Positions 8,432 through 17,113 of a stretch of 64,000 nucleotides of DNA are shown here, piece after piece (the first letter of the stretch is position 1; each line of letters starts with the position of its first letter). Made by a program: the position numbers and the translations under genes. Location of the stretch: NCBI RefSeq assembly GCF_023715205.1, contig NZ_JAMBNR010000017.1, forward strand, positions 48,552 to 112,551, written 5' to 3'. Source of the stretch: Mesobacillus maritimus (lineage in GTDB: Bacteria > Bacillota > Bacilli > Bacillales > Cytobacillaceae). The notes below the pieces were generated by a model. That model did no database searches and had not been told where the DNA came from. It was given only the letters and a program-made list of their open reading frames with translations.

Positions 8432-8950
8432 TTAGTTTATTGCATTAACTAGGGCTTTTCCAAATTCTTCGGCGCCATCTGGGCCGTCACCTGTGATAAT
8501 GTCACTATGTGCAATAACATGTTTCTCGACATATTTTACATCATTTTCTTTCAGTTGGTCTTTTTGTACGTCAACAGGGTAGCAAGTTGCCTCTCTACCC
8601 TCAAGTAATCCGGTTTTCACAACAGTGACTGCACCAGCACAAATTCCGGTAACTAGAACATTATCTTTATATGCTTTCTTTAAATAGGTGGATAATTCCT
8701 TGTTTTCCCAAAGATAATCATTTGTGCCAGATCCGCCAATGACAGAAATAACGTCAAAGTCGGTTGCTGTAGTATCGGAGAAGACCTTTTCGGAAATTGC
8801 CTTACCTTCAAAGTCGCCAATAATTTCGCCAGTTTTTGTGCTTGCAATTGTTACTTCTATTCCTGCATTTTCAAGTGCCTCTTTCGGTTTAAATAATTCA
8901 TCTTCATTAAATCTTTCTGGTGGTATAATTAAAAGTGCTTTTTTACTCAT
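8432..8950 (-). CDS. DJ-1/PfpI family protein, 172 aa
   Basis: This is a single-domain class I glutamine-amidotransferase-like protein of the DJ-1/PfpI superfamily. It starts MSKKALLIIPPERFNEDEL and has the nucleophile-elbow cysteine in TGICAGAV (about residue 104), with DVISVIGGSG before it. Members act as proteases, glyoxalases, deglycases or chaperones, and sequence alone does not separate these. The start codon is preceded by AGGAGG. It is divergent from an HxlR regulator across about 135 bp, an arrangement typical of an HxlR protein controlling a gene induced by electrophile or thiol stress; that link is inferred. Confidence 0.88.
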   Translation of the reverse strand: MSKKALLIIPPERFNEDELFKPKEALENAGIEVTIASTKTGEIIGDFEGKAISEKVFSDTTATDFDVISVIGGSGTNDYLWENKELSTYLKKAYKDNVLVTGICAGAVTVVKTGLLEGREATCYPVDVQKDQLKENDVKYVEKHVIAHSDIITGDGPDGAEEFGKALVNAIN

Positions 8951-8997
8951 AATTGTTATTCCTCCTAAAATAGTTTATCTTTAACTCACATATTTAT

Positions 8998-9016
8998 ATT
9001 ACAACCTGTTTGTAAT
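8998..9016. promoter_or_regulatory. Candidate operator between DJ-1 and HxlR genes
   Basis: A perfect inverted repeat, ATTACAA-N5-TTGTAAT, lies midway between the two divergent genes. A partial copy (TTGTAACAGAGTAAC) follows at about 9036. HxlR proteins are dimers that bind sites of this kind in such gaps, so this is the best operator candidate. Confidence 0.5.
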
Positions 9017-9085
9017 TCTGAGAAGAATGCACTTTTTTGTAACAGAGTAACCTTAAAGTAACAATTGAAAGCGGAGGCCGAAGAT

Positions 9086-9466
9086 ATGTTGGATACACTT
9101 AGAGATGAAATTAAAGAGAAGATAATGAATGGTGATTACAACTGTGAAAAAGAACTTACTTTATCGATTATCAGTGGAAAGTGGAAAGTTGTGATTCTAT
9201 GGCATTTAGGTGTTGAAGGTCCGCACCGCTTTAGTGAATTGCAAAGATTATTTCCTAAAATACCCCACAAAATTTTAACGAATCAATTAAAGGAATTGGT
9301 GGAAGACGGCATTGTACATCGAGAGGTTTATCCAGAAGTTCCGCCTAGAGTGGAATACTCAATGACTGAGTTGGGAATGACGTTACTTCCAATTGTGGAA
9401 ATGATGTATGATTGGGGAAAAAAACGAATAGAAGAAATCAAAAGAGAAATAGGGAAATCAAATTAA
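9086..9466 (+). CDS. HxlR-family winged-helix regulator, 126 aa
   Basis: This MarR-like HxlR protein has the typical start ([22 protein letters not shown]), the recognition region [22 protein letters not shown], and the wing [11 protein letters not shown]. The conserved N-terminal cysteine (CEKE, residue 16) is the redox switch in family members such as YodB and HypR. I choose ATG 9086, which has GGAGG 8 nt upstream. A TTG seven codons earlier would bury that site. It probably controls the divergent DJ-1 gene and itself. Confidence 0.9.
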   Translation: MLDTLRDEIKEKIMNGDYNCEKELTLSIISGKWKVVILWHLGVEGPHRFSELQRLFPKIPHKILTNQLKELVEDGIVHREVYPEVPPRVEYSMTELGMTLLPIVEMMYDWGKKRIEEIKREIGKSN

Positions 9467-9903
9467 AAATGATAGAGTGTTTAATTGAAAAGGTATTGTG
9501 TATAAAGGAATTACTATTAAAAAGAGATGAGGTAAGAAACCAGAGGACTATTATGGTCTCCTTTTATTTATATGGAAATTAGGTATGAACATATATATTA
9601 CCAGTGAATTTAGTTGAACCGTACCATAAGTAAAGGCTGTTTTCGTAAAAATTGTTGCTAAAATCCTAAAGCCGTGAGAATAGGGCCTAAGTAAACGAAG
9701 TTTTTAGACCAATGCCTCTCCCTAAGGTTGGGGAGGCTAGGTTGTAATAAGTTTTTTAAGGGAAATAGAATGGTCAAAATGGTATTGTTGATCTATAAAG
9801 AATATAGACTGACACAATTTTAAGAACTCACCCGCATTATTTTATTAAGGAAAAACCTCTTATGCTATCTGTTTTGCTTACAGCTCCTACAATAAGAGAT
9901 ATA
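9467..9903. other. Gap with a repeat copy
   Basis: No gene is visible. An imperfect hairpin around 9519-9545 (GAGGAC/GTCTCC with a T-rich tail) may end the HxlR transcript. Bases 9627-9690 are a copy of an interspersed repeat listed separately. Confidence 0.5.
9627..9690 (+). repeat. Interspersed repeat, copy 1 (internally deleted)
   Basis: AAAGGCTGTTTTCGTAAAAA and TTGTTGCTAAAATCC match the start of the copies at 22838-22928 and 63788-63890, and GTGAGAATAGGGCCTAAG matches the end of copy 2. The middle of the unit is missing. Confidence 0.55.
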
Positions 9904-10347
9904 TTAAAATTTAAAGCGAGATACCTGTTCGCCTTCGATCATAAGCCCATCTACTTCTTGAAAGCCCATTTTTTCGTAAACCCGCTTTGCGTGTTCATTC
10001 GTTGGCTCATAAGAAAGGGTGATGGTTTGGTGGCGGTTCTCTTTAATCGTTCTTATGTCGTCTATTACTAGTTTAACTGCCTGCTTGCCATTTCCTTTAC
10101 CCTGATGTTTTTGATCAACCATCATGCGGTAAATCCAATATTCATGATCATGCTCATCTATTCCATAGAGTGAGAAACCAATCATCTCATCATCATGATA
10201 AATTCCTTTTGCATGGAAGTTTTCAAGAAAATTCAGTTGGGCCAGTGATACCGCATTGGAGGCCACAAATTTCACTTGATCTTCTCGGACACGTAAGGAT
10301 ATAGCCTTCAGCCAATTCTCTTTTGTAATTGCTTTTAAATACAACAT
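9904..10347 (-). CDS. GNAT acetyltransferase, probable spermine/spermidine type
   Basis: This 147-residue GNAT has the acetyl-CoA pyrophosphate loop in QKHQGKGNGKQAV (about residues 78-90) and the C-terminal NEHAKRVYEKMGF. The segment WIYRMMVDQKHQGKG and the FSLYG strand before it resemble polyamine acetyltransferases of the BltD/SpeG type in Bacilli. These use acetyl-CoA to acetylate spermine or spermidine and relieve polyamine toxicity. That substrate is an inference from overall resemblance. The gene stands alone, with its start at ATG 10347. Confidence 0.8.
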   Translation of the reverse strand: MLYLKAITKENWLKAISLRVREDQVKFVASNAVSLAQLNFLENFHAKGIYHDDEMIGFSLYGIDEHDHEYWIYRMMVDQKHQGKGNGKQAVKLVIDDIRTIKENRHQTITLSYEPTNEHAKRVYEKMGFQEVDGLMIEGEQVSRFKF

Positions 10348-10491
10348 TACTTAGCCTTCCTTTCCACTAAAACTCCAAACAGTACGGTGAATTTCCAGAC
10401 CGTCGGTGTATTTTTTTTATAAATCTATTATTCTCGGTAAATTCTTATATTCCTGTTATAAGGTGAAAGTCACTCCAAATGCTAGTATGTA

Positions 10492-10547
10492 AAAAAGAGG
10501 CTGACTCATAAGGTCATCAAGTTGATCCTTAGAGTCAGCCTCTTTTT
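10492..10547 (-). terminator. Terminator of the POT transporter gene
   Basis: Arms AAAAAGAGGCTGACTC and GAGTCAGCCTCTTTTT pair perfectly around a 24-nt loop, 19 bp after the transporter stop codon on the minus strand. Confidence 0.85.
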
Positions 10548-10565
10548 AGGAGGGATTTTATTGAT

Positions 10566-11978
10566 TTAATTTGCTTTTAATAAAGTATTTTCGTTTTCAA
10601 TCTCATTTCCGTCGTCCTCTAACATCTTCACAAGCTTTTTAGATATGGACAGAAGCACGAAGCCAAGGACGATAACTGCAAGACCAATTACTGCAAATAC
10701 TTCAAAATAGCCCATGCTTTCCGTAAAGGCCCCTAATTGACCAGCAAGGATATTAGCCACGAAGGAGCTAGCCATCCAAACAGCCATTAGTAAAGAAGCG
10801 AACTTAACGGGTGCATATTTGCTTACAAATGATAGTCCAACAGGAGATAGGAACAACTCTCCAATAGTATGGAGAAAATAAGTGAAAATGATAAACATGA
10901 TATTTGCTTTTACGGTAATGTTGTTTTCATCGCTGCCTGTTTGCATAATTGCAAATAAGAGAACGATAAATCCAAGTCCAAGCATAATCATTCCAATTCC
11001 CATTTTTGTTGGAACGGGAAGGTCACCGCGATTTGTATTTGAAAGCTTGGTCCATAAAATGGAGACAAGCGGTGCTAAAAGAATGATGAATAACGGGTTA
11101 ACAGACTGGAACCAAGATGTTGGAATCTCCCAGCCAAACAAAGTACGATCAATAAATTTATCAGTATAAATGCTTAGTGCACCGCCGGCTTGTTCAAAAC
11201 CAGCCCAGAAGAAAACAACAAATGCAGCAAGGATGAAAATAACAGTTGTTCTGTTTTTCTCTACTTTTGTTAATGTTTGCTTTTCTACAGCACCGTTTGA
11301 AACCTGTGGTTTGCCAACCGGTTTTTTCCCAATATCACCTAAGAAACGGTTCCCTAAAGCATTAAATAAGATTTGTCCAAAAACCATTCCAATCGCCGAA
11401 GCAAGAAATCCATATTTATACCCATATTCGATTACTCCACTCGCTTGGACTGCGAACCATTTATCAGTAATTGCACCGATAAGGAGTGGGGCAAAGAATG
11501 CACCTGTGTTAATACCCATATAGAAAATCGTAAACGCTGCATCGCGGCGTTTGTCCTTTGGACCGTAAAGCTCACCAACAATGGTTGAAATATTAGGTTT
11601 GAAAAATCCATTCCCAATAATGAGTAAACCTAAACCGATATATACAGCAGTAAAACTTTGATGAGCAAATAGAACAAGATTTCCTAATGCCATTGTGAAA
11701 CCGCCAATTGTTACAGCGGTTCGTTGTCCTAAGTACCTATCAGAAAGATAACCGCCGATTAAGGGTGTAAAATAAACGGCTCCAGTAAAGAATCCATATA
11801 AGAGAAGAGCAGAACTTTCGCTCATTCCCAATCCACCGTTAACTAAGGACTTAGTCAGGTAAAGAATGAGAATCGCTCTCATACCGTAATAACTAAAACG
11901 CTCCCACATTTCTGTCATAAATAACAGATATAATCCAGGAGGGTGTTTTTTGGTTTGCTTAGCCATGGTTGTATCCAT
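10566..11978 (-). CDS. POT-family proton-dependent di/tripeptide transporter (DtpT-like)
   Basis: This 470-residue member of the proton-coupled oligopeptide transporter family has about 14 membrane segments. The family signature is at the start (TEMWERFSYYGMRAILILYL, containing the ExxERFxYY motif), with FFTGAVYFTPLIGGYLSD next and GINTGAFFAPLL further on. These carriers import di- and tripeptides with protons across the cell membrane. ATG 11978 follows GGGGG with a 7-nt gap. The gene is monocistronic with its own terminator. It complements the Opp system and peptidase T in this window. Confidence 0.93.
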   Translation of the reverse strand: MDTTMAKQTKKHPPGLYLLFMTEMWERFSYYGMRAILILYLTKSLVNGGLGMSESSALLLYGFFTGAVYFTPLIGGYLSDRYLGQRTAVTIGGFTMALGNLVLFAHQSFTAVYIGLGLLIIGNGFFKPNISTIVGELYGPKDKRRDAAFTIFYMGINTGAFFAPLLIGAITDKWFAVQASGVIEYGYKYGFLASAIGMVFGQILFNALGNRFLGDIGKKPVGKPQVSNGAVEKQTLTKVEKNRTTVIFILAAFVVFFWAGFEQAGGALSIYTDKFIDRTLFGWEIPTSWFQSVNPLFIILLAPLVSILWTKLSNTNRGDLPVPTKMGIGMIMLGLGFIVLLFAIMQTGSDENNITVKANIMFIIFTYFLHTIGELFLSPVGLSFVSKYAPVKFASLLMAVWMASSFVANILAGQLGAFTESMGYFEVFAVIGLAVIVLGFVLLSISKKLVKMLEDDGNEIENENTLLKAN

Positions 11979-12541
11979 GAAATGGCCCCCTAGTAAAAAT
12001 AATTATTTTAGTATAGTTATCTTAATTTATGAACAATTAAATCGTCAATGCAATTATTATAAGTACAAAATTTAGGAAAATAAGGAATTTCCCTAATATT
12101 CGTTTGTTAAGCGTAAACATTGTTGATAGTAATGTATTTTAAAAAACAGTGGATGTAAAACAAGGACCAATATACCCAATAATTACTATACTAAAATAGT
12201 TAAAAAAGGAGGTTTGTAGAGGCTATTGAGAAGTGTTGTTTTTCAAGATATCACAATGGAATGGATTCTATCAACCAAAAGGAAAGAGTATGTATGATCG
12301 TCGTTGCCTTTCGTAAAAGAGTGTTGGTGAAGTTTCTGTAGAGAATGGAGTTGTTTGGAGAGGGTTTCCTATTGAATAACCGTATACTACCAATATCAAA
12401 TCATCGATAACAACTAGTCAAACAAGCAAGTTTATAAAGTGGAAAATCTACCTAGGATTCCCATTTTATCTTTATGTCATATCGTATAGGGGCTGTGGTA
12501 TACTGTTTGGGTCTTATTTTTAAATGACTCGAGGGGAATAT
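11979..12541. other. Gap without recognisable gene
   Basis: AT-rich sequence between divergent genes should hold their promoters. I see no intact frame, RNA motif or repeat. Confidence 0.5.
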
Positions 12542-13177
12542 ATGAAAAAAGAAATGATTCTTCGCTGGACTTTCTTTTTTGTCGGATTGATGGTTTTAGC
12601 GCTAGGTGTAGCTTTAACAGTTGAAGGACAGTTATTAGGAATAGGTCCTTGGGATGTGTTTCATTTTGGTTTGTCCATGCAATTTGGTCTAACGATTGGC
12701 TCATGGTCGATTCTTACCGGATTTCTATTGTTAACCATAGCTTCTATTATAATGAAAAAGGTTCCTAGACTGGGGACGTTTTTAAATATGCTTTTGCTAG
12801 GTCTGTTTACTGACTTTTTTATTTGGCTTCTGCCAAGTATTGATAGTTTCATTGGAGTGGTTCTTTCCTTTATTGTGGGTGTGACCTTAATCGGATATGG
12901 AATTGGCCTTTATGTTTCTGCTGATTTTGGCTCTGGACCAAGAGATGGCATCATGATCTTGCTGGTGGAGAAAACAGGCTGGAGTGTACAATGGGTTCGG
13001 AATGGAATGGAGATCCTAGTGCTTATGCTCGGTTGGGTATTAGGAGGCCCAATTGGTATTGGTACGGTGCTGATTGCCTTTTTACTAGGTCCAATTGTAG
13101 GTGTTTCTTTACCCCAATGTGATGCACTCTTAAAGCATTTATTAGTGAAAGAAGACCGAGAAAAACTAGCAGCTTAG
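12542..13177 (+). CDS. YczE/YitT-like integral membrane protein, 211 aa
   Basis: Five to six hydrophobic segments and the conserved glycine-rich motifs GIGPWDVFHFGLS and ADFGSGPRDGIM (near residue 125-137) mark the YczE-type family. B. subtilis YczE is a membrane protein of poorly defined role, reported to affect non-ribosomal peptide or polyketide production. No such cluster is visible here. The start is ATG 12542, 5 nt after GAGGGG, and six upstream codons belong to the leader. The gene stands alone and ends before a strong hairpin. Confidence 0.8.
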   Translation: MKKEMILRWTFFFVGLMVLALGVALTVEGQLLGIGPWDVFHFGLSMQFGLTIGSWSILTGFLLLTIASIIMKKVPRLGTFLNMLLLGLFTDFFIWLLPSIDSFIGVVLSFIVGVTLIGYGIGLYVSADFGSGPRDGIMILLVEKTGWSVQWVRNGMEILVLMLGWVLGGPIGIGTVLIAFLLGPIVGVSLPQCDALLKHLLVKEDREKLAA

Positions 13178-13254
13178 TATGTAATAAATAGATGTCACTT
13201 TTGCGTGTCTATCTATGGAATGATATTTTCTCATAGTTCATAATAGAAGTGAAA

Positions 13255-13284
13255 AGAAGGCCATCCTAAGGATGGCCTTCTTTG
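13255..13284 (+). terminator. Terminator after the YczE-like gene
   Basis: Perfect arms AGAAGGCCATCC and GGATGGCCTTCT with a 3-nt loop, followed by a T-rich tail. Confidence 0.85.
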
Positions 13285-13359
13285 CTTTTGTTTATTAAGA
13301 GTATTCTACTAAAATGACAACTGTCGTAGATTAAGCTATAATAAAAAACATTGATTTTA

Positions 13360-13388
13360 CCCTTCAAATAATCGAAAGGGGTTTTTTT
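13360..13388 (+). promoter_or_regulatory. Leader hairpin covering the ribosome binding site of the MetN-like gene
   Basis: CCCTTC (13360) can pair with GAAAGGGG (13374-13381), which is also the ribosome binding site of the gene starting at 13389. The following T-run makes it terminator-like. No S-box motif is visible in this leader. Confidence 0.45.
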
Positions 13389-14138
13389 GTGCTCAAATTG
13401 AATCGTGTAACAAAAAACTATGCAGAGTTTCAGGCCGTAAAATCTGTTTCCTTAAAAATTAATCAAGGTGAGATCTATGGAATTATTGGTGCAAGTGGGG
13501 CAGGTAAATCCACTTTGCTGCGAATCATGAATTTGTTAGAAGTACCTGATGAAGGAGAAGTCGAAGTTAATGGCCAAACGCTAACTAGTATGAGTGGAAA
13601 ACAACTCCGGCAAGCCCGAAAATCGATTGGGATGATTTTTCAGCATTTTAATTTGGTAGCCAATAAGACAGTTTATGAGAATGTAGTGGTCGCTTTAGAA
13701 TTAGCAGACTTTCCAAAGAATGAGCGGAGGAACCGTGTGCTAGAATGCCTTCAATTCGTTGGACTGGAAAGTATGATGGATAAATATCCTGCCCAATTAA
13801 GCGGTGGGCAAAAGCAGCGGGTTGCCATTGCGCGGGCATTAGCCACTAATCCACAGGTTTTACTATGCGACGAACCAACTTCCGCTTTAGACCCTGGTAC
13901 AACTGCTGACATATTAGGCGTGTTAGAAAATATTAATAAAAGCCTAGGTGTGACGATTGTGGTTGTCAGTCATGAGATGGAAGTGATCAAAAGTATTTGC
14001 CATACGGTCACAATCATGTCTGATGGGGAAATTTACGATACAGTCTCATGTAAACCAAAAGGAATGCAAAGGAAAGAGAACCATCCTCAATATTTTGTAG
14101 AAGAATTAACAAAGGACGTTGAACTCGACCATGCTTGA
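13389..14138 (+). CDS. metN: MetN-like ABC transporter ATP-binding protein, short form without NIL domain
   Basis: This 249-residue ABC ATPase has a Walker A (GASGAGKST, about 35-43), a signature (LSGGQKQRVAIARAL), a Walker B (VLLCDEPTSALDP) and an H-loop histidine (VVSHEM). It precedes MetI- and MetQ-like genes, so it should power a MetNIQ-type importer for methionine. Usual MetN proteins have about 340 residues with a C-terminal NIL domain through which methionine inhibits transport. This protein ends right after the ATPase. The start is GTG 13389. It overlaps the permease gene by 8 bp. The substrate could also be a methionine derivative. Confidence 0.88.
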   Translation: MLKLNRVTKNYAEFQAVKSVSLKINQGEIYGIIGASGAGKSTLLRIMNLLEVPDEGEVEVNGQTLTSMSGKQLRQARKSIGMIFQHFNLVANKTVYENVVVALELADFPKNERRNRVLECLQFVGLESMMDKYPAQLSGGQKQRVAIARALATNPQVLLCDEPTSALDPGTTADILGVLENINKSLGVTIVVVSHEMEVIKSICHTVTIMSDGEIYDTVSCKPKGMQRKENHPQYFVEELTKDVELDHA

Positions 14139-14793
14139 GACCTTAACTCAATATGAAACGGAAATTTGGCAGGCCATTGCGGAAACTTTTGTGATGGTTG
14201 GTGTTTCGATATTAGCGGCTGTGATCATAGGTCTTCCAGTAGGCACACTGCTATTTCTTTGTCGCAAGGGCAATCTATTGGAGAATCAGTTTGTTTTTTC
14301 AATAGTCAATTTGTTAGTGAACATCATTCGTTCGTTTCCGTTTTTATTATTAGTCGTTTTTTTAATCCCATTTACGAGATTGATGATTGGTACAGCGATT
14401 GGAACAGCAGCTGCAACAGTTCCGTTATCGATTATTGCAATCGCCCATTATTCCCGGTTGGTTGAACAAAGCTTATTGGATGTCCCAAAAGGTGTGATCG
14501 AAGCAGCTATTTCGATGGGGGCTTCTGTAAAGGATGTGGTTTTTAAATTTATTTATGTGGAGGCTCGTTCGGGCCTTGTCCTTGGATTAACCACATCCAT
14601 TATTAGTTTTATTTCTTATTCCACCATAATGGGTGTTGTTGGTGGTGGAGGAATTGGTGATTTTGCGATTCGGTACGGTTATCAGCAGTTTAAAACAGAT
14701 TTAATGATGTATGTGATCATTATTATGATTATTCTTGTACAGTTGATCCAATTTATCGGAACAAGTATCGCAAGAATCATTGATAAAAGGTAA
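14131..14793 (+). CDS. metI: MetI-like ABC transporter permease, 220 aa
   Basis: This permease of the MetI family has five membrane segments and the ABC coupling loop EAAISMGASVKDVVFKFI (about residues 125-142). It forms the channel of the importer with the ATPase and lipoprotein genes on either side. I choose ATG 14131, which overlaps the ATPase gene by 8 bp as in translationally coupled pairs. A TTG four codons earlier has almost no room for its ribosome binding site. Length and topology match MetI of B. subtilis (about 222 residues). Confidence 0.9.
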   Translation: MLETLTQYETEIWQAIAETFVMVGVSILAAVIIGLPVGTLLFLCRKGNLLENQFVFSIVNLLVNIIRSFPFLLLVVFLIPFTRLMIGTAIGTAAATVPLSIIAIAHYSRLVEQSLLDVPKGVIEAAISMGASVKDVVFKFIYVEARSGLVLGLTTSIISFISYSTIMGVVGGGGIGDFAIRYGYQQFKTDLMMYVIIIMIILVQLIQFIGTSIARIIDKR

Positions 14794-14816
14794 AGATTTA
14801 GGAGGAAATAGTCAAA

Positions 14817-15647
14817 ATGAAAAAATTATTATTTTTATTAGCAAGTATGTTACTAGTGCTTCTAGCTGGTTGCGGTCAAAATAATGAAGCAACTGAACCT
14901 AAAGAAACACAAGACTCAGAACAGAAAGAAGTAACCTTAAAAGTCGCTTCGTTAATTCCGCCAATGACCGAGATTCTCGAACTTGTAAAACCACAGCTTG
15001 CAGAAGAAGGAATCAATCTCGAAATGGTCGTTTTGGGTGACAATGTTCAGCCGAATAGTGCGCTTGCAGCCGGTGAAGTGGATGCGAACTTCTTCCAACA
15101 TGTCCCGTATATGGAGGAATTCAATCGAAACAATGACGCAGAGCTCGTTGCAATTGAACCAATTTATTTTGCAAACTATGGCGTTTATTCAAAGAACTAT
15201 CAATCAATCGAAGAACTACCTGAGGGTGCTGTTATTGCAATTGCGAATGATATTTCAAATGTAGATCGTTCATTGGCTCTGTTAGCCCAACATGATGTCA
15301 TTACATTAAAAGAAAAGAAAGATATCTATTACACGAAAGCGGATATTAAAGATAACCCGAAAAACTTTAAGTTTGAAGAAGTGGATTTGCTAATGTTAGC
15401 GAGAATGTATGATGATGCCGATGCTGTTGTGATGACACCGGCATATGCTGCACCGCTTGGACTAACACCAAAAAGCGATGCGCTTCTTACAGAAGGCGTT
15501 GAAAATGACTTTGCGATTACATTGGTTGCACGTAAAGACAATGCTGACACAGGAGCAATTCAAAAGCTAGCTAAAGCTATGACCAGTCCAGAGGTGCGTG
15601 AGTTTTTAGAAGAAAATTATGATGAAACGGCAATCCCAGCGTTTTAA
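14817..15647 (+). CDS. metQ: MetQ/NlpA-family substrate-binding lipoprotein
   Basis: This 276-residue lipoprotein has a signal peptide with lipobox LLAGC (cysteine at residue 19) and an NlpA/MetQ fold. Typical blocks are PQLAEEGINLEMVVLGD, LAAGEVDANFFQHVPYMEEF and FANYGVYS. It captures the substrate outside the cell and hands it to the MetNI-type transporter. It lies 23 bp after the permease gene behind TAGGAGGAAAT and closes the operon before a strong terminator. Binding of L-methionine is the usual role, inferred from family. Confidence 0.9.
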   Translation: MKKLLFLLASMLLVLLAGCGQNNEATEPKETQDSEQKEVTLKVASLIPPMTEILELVKPQLAEEGINLEMVVLGDNVQPNSALAAGEVDANFFQHVPYMEEFNRNNDAELVAIEPIYFANYGVYSKNYQSIEELPEGAVIAIANDISNVDRSLALLAQHDVITLKEKKDIYYTKADIKDNPKNFKFEEVDLLMLARMYDDADAVVMTPAYAAPLGLTPKSDALLTEGVENDFAITLVARKDNADTGAIQKLAKAMTSPEVREFLEENYDETAIPAF

Positions 15648-15663
15648 AATAAAAGCTAATCTT

Positions 15664-15703
15664 GACCAAAAGACCACTTCTAATGCGAAGTGGTCTTTTG
15701 GTC
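15664..15703 (+). terminator. Terminator of the MetNIQ-type operon
   Basis: Perfect 17-bp arms (15664-15680 and 15687-15703) containing AGACCACTTC and GAAGTGGTCT, with a 6-nt loop. Confidence 0.9.
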
Positions 15704-15746
15704 GAGCTTACTATAGGGCTTAAAAGCGAACATAACTTTCGCCACT

Positions 15747-15781
15747 AAAAAGGAAGCCTCAAATTGAGAAGCTTCCTTTTT
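15747..15781. terminator. Terminator of the F420 ligase-like gene
   Basis: Arms AAAAAGGAAGC and GCTTCCTTTTT flank a 13-nt loop 9 bp after the minus-strand stop codon. A- and T-runs on both sides let it act in both directions. Confidence 0.8.
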
Positions 15782-15789
15782 AAAAGACT

Positions 15790-16980
15790 TTACTTTGTAT
15801 AATTATCGAAATAACCTTGAATATAAATCATCGGTGTTCCTTTATCGCCACTACCTGAAGTTAAATCAGACAAGGAGCCAATAAGGTCCGTTAGTTTACG
15901 AGGTGTTGTTCCTTGAGCTTCCATTTGTCCTACTAAGTTGTCATTTTTATTCTCAATATGCTGAGAAATGGCTTGTTTTAATTCTTCTCCACGAAGGTGT
16001 GAGAAGTTATTGTCAGCAAGGTACTTTAATTTTACTTCATTTGGTGTACCTTCAAGTCCTGAGGTATAAGCTGGTGAAACTACAGGGTCAGCGAGCTCCC
16101 AAATTTTCCCAACAGGATCTTTAAAAGCACCATCGCCATAAACCATGACTTCTACTGTTTTACCTGTAACTTCCTTGATTTTTGCTTGAATGCCATCAAC
16201 AATTGGTTGGCAATTATTTGGGAATAACTTTATGCTATCTTCGGTTGCTTTATTGGATCCAAGTAGACCATAAGCCTCGTTAAAGCCGCTGCCATTAACG
16301 GACTCTTTCAGAATATCATCAAGACCGTAAACCTTTTCCGCACCATTATTGGATAAAATGCGTTTTGTTCTAAAACGTGAATGAATATCACATGTTAAAA
16401 CACTTTTTGTATAGTCTAAAATGGTTTTCGGGTTGTTTGAAAAAATAACTTGGCATGTTGCGCCTTCTGCTTCAATGATTTCCTTATAGTATTCGATATA
16501 ATCAACACCAGTAAAGGTATGCTTTTTATAACCAAAATGCTCGCGGAATTCAGCTTCTGTTAATACATCTGTCCATGGATTGACCCCTTTAACATCTAGT
16601 TCATCGATATCAACAAGGTGGTTTCCCACTTCATCAGAAGGGTAGCTAAGCATTAGGACAATACGTTTTGCTCCTCTAGCAATCCCACGTAAGCAGTTTG
16701 CAAAACGGTTACGGCTAAGGATTGGGAAGGTAACGCCAATTATGTCTTCACCGAATTTTTCTCTAACATCTGTTGCAATAGCATCGATCGTTGCATAGTT
16801 CCCTTGAGCACGAGCAACAATCGATTCTGTGATTGTCACAATATCACGGTCCTCAATTGAATAACCTTCTATTTCTGCTGCATTTAATACCGTGTCGACA
16901 ACAATTTGTTCAATGTTGTCTCCTTTGTTAATAATGGGTCCACGTAGTCCGCGTACGACTGTTCCAACGACTCTTTCCAA
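15790..16980 (-). CDS. Coenzyme F420-0:L-glutamate ligase-like protein, 396 aa
   Basis: The N-terminal part resembles the CofE/FbiB ligase family, which adds glutamate to coenzyme F420-0: VVRGLRGPIINKGDNIEQIV near the start, then DIVTITESIVARAQGN (residues about 46-61). The C-terminal part has GDGAFKDPVGKIWELADPVV. Long versions of this protein are common in Firmicutes that are not known to make F420, so the true substrate is open, and another gamma-glutamyl ligation is possible. It is divergent from a LysR-type regulator, which probably controls it. The ATG at 16980 is preceded by AGGAGCGATT. Confidence 0.78.
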   Translation of the reverse strand: MERVVGTVVRGLRGPIINKGDNIEQIVVDTVLNAAEIEGYSIEDRDIVTITESIVARAQGNYATIDAIATDVREKFGEDIIGVTFPILSRNRFANCLRGIARGAKRIVLMLSYPSDEVGNHLVDIDELDVKGVNPWTDVLTEAEFREHFGYKKHTFTGVDYIEYYKEIIEAEGATCQVIFSNNPKTILDYTKSVLTCDIHSRFRTKRILSNNGAEKVYGLDDILKESVNGSGFNEAYGLLGSNKATEDSIKLFPNNCQPIVDGIQAKIKEVTGKTVEVMVYGDGAFKDPVGKIWELADPVVSPAYTSGLEGTPNEVKLKYLADNNFSHLRGEELKQAISQHIENKNDNLVGQMEAQGTTPRKLTDLIGSLSDLTSGSGDKGTPMIYIQGYFDNYTK

Positions 16981-17113
16981 TCTAATCGCTCCTCTAGTAA
17001 GAGTATATTTTATACAAAGTATGTACTATTTTTTTCATCTTATTTTACTATACTCGTTTATAATGGTATTAGTAAAATTAATATTTATAATATCTGGTAT
17101 AAGGAGTACTTAT

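Noticed and set aside
13322..13388. S-box or T-box in the MetNIQ leader
   Set aside because: The leader is too short and lacks the conserved motifs found in the true S-box at 35842.
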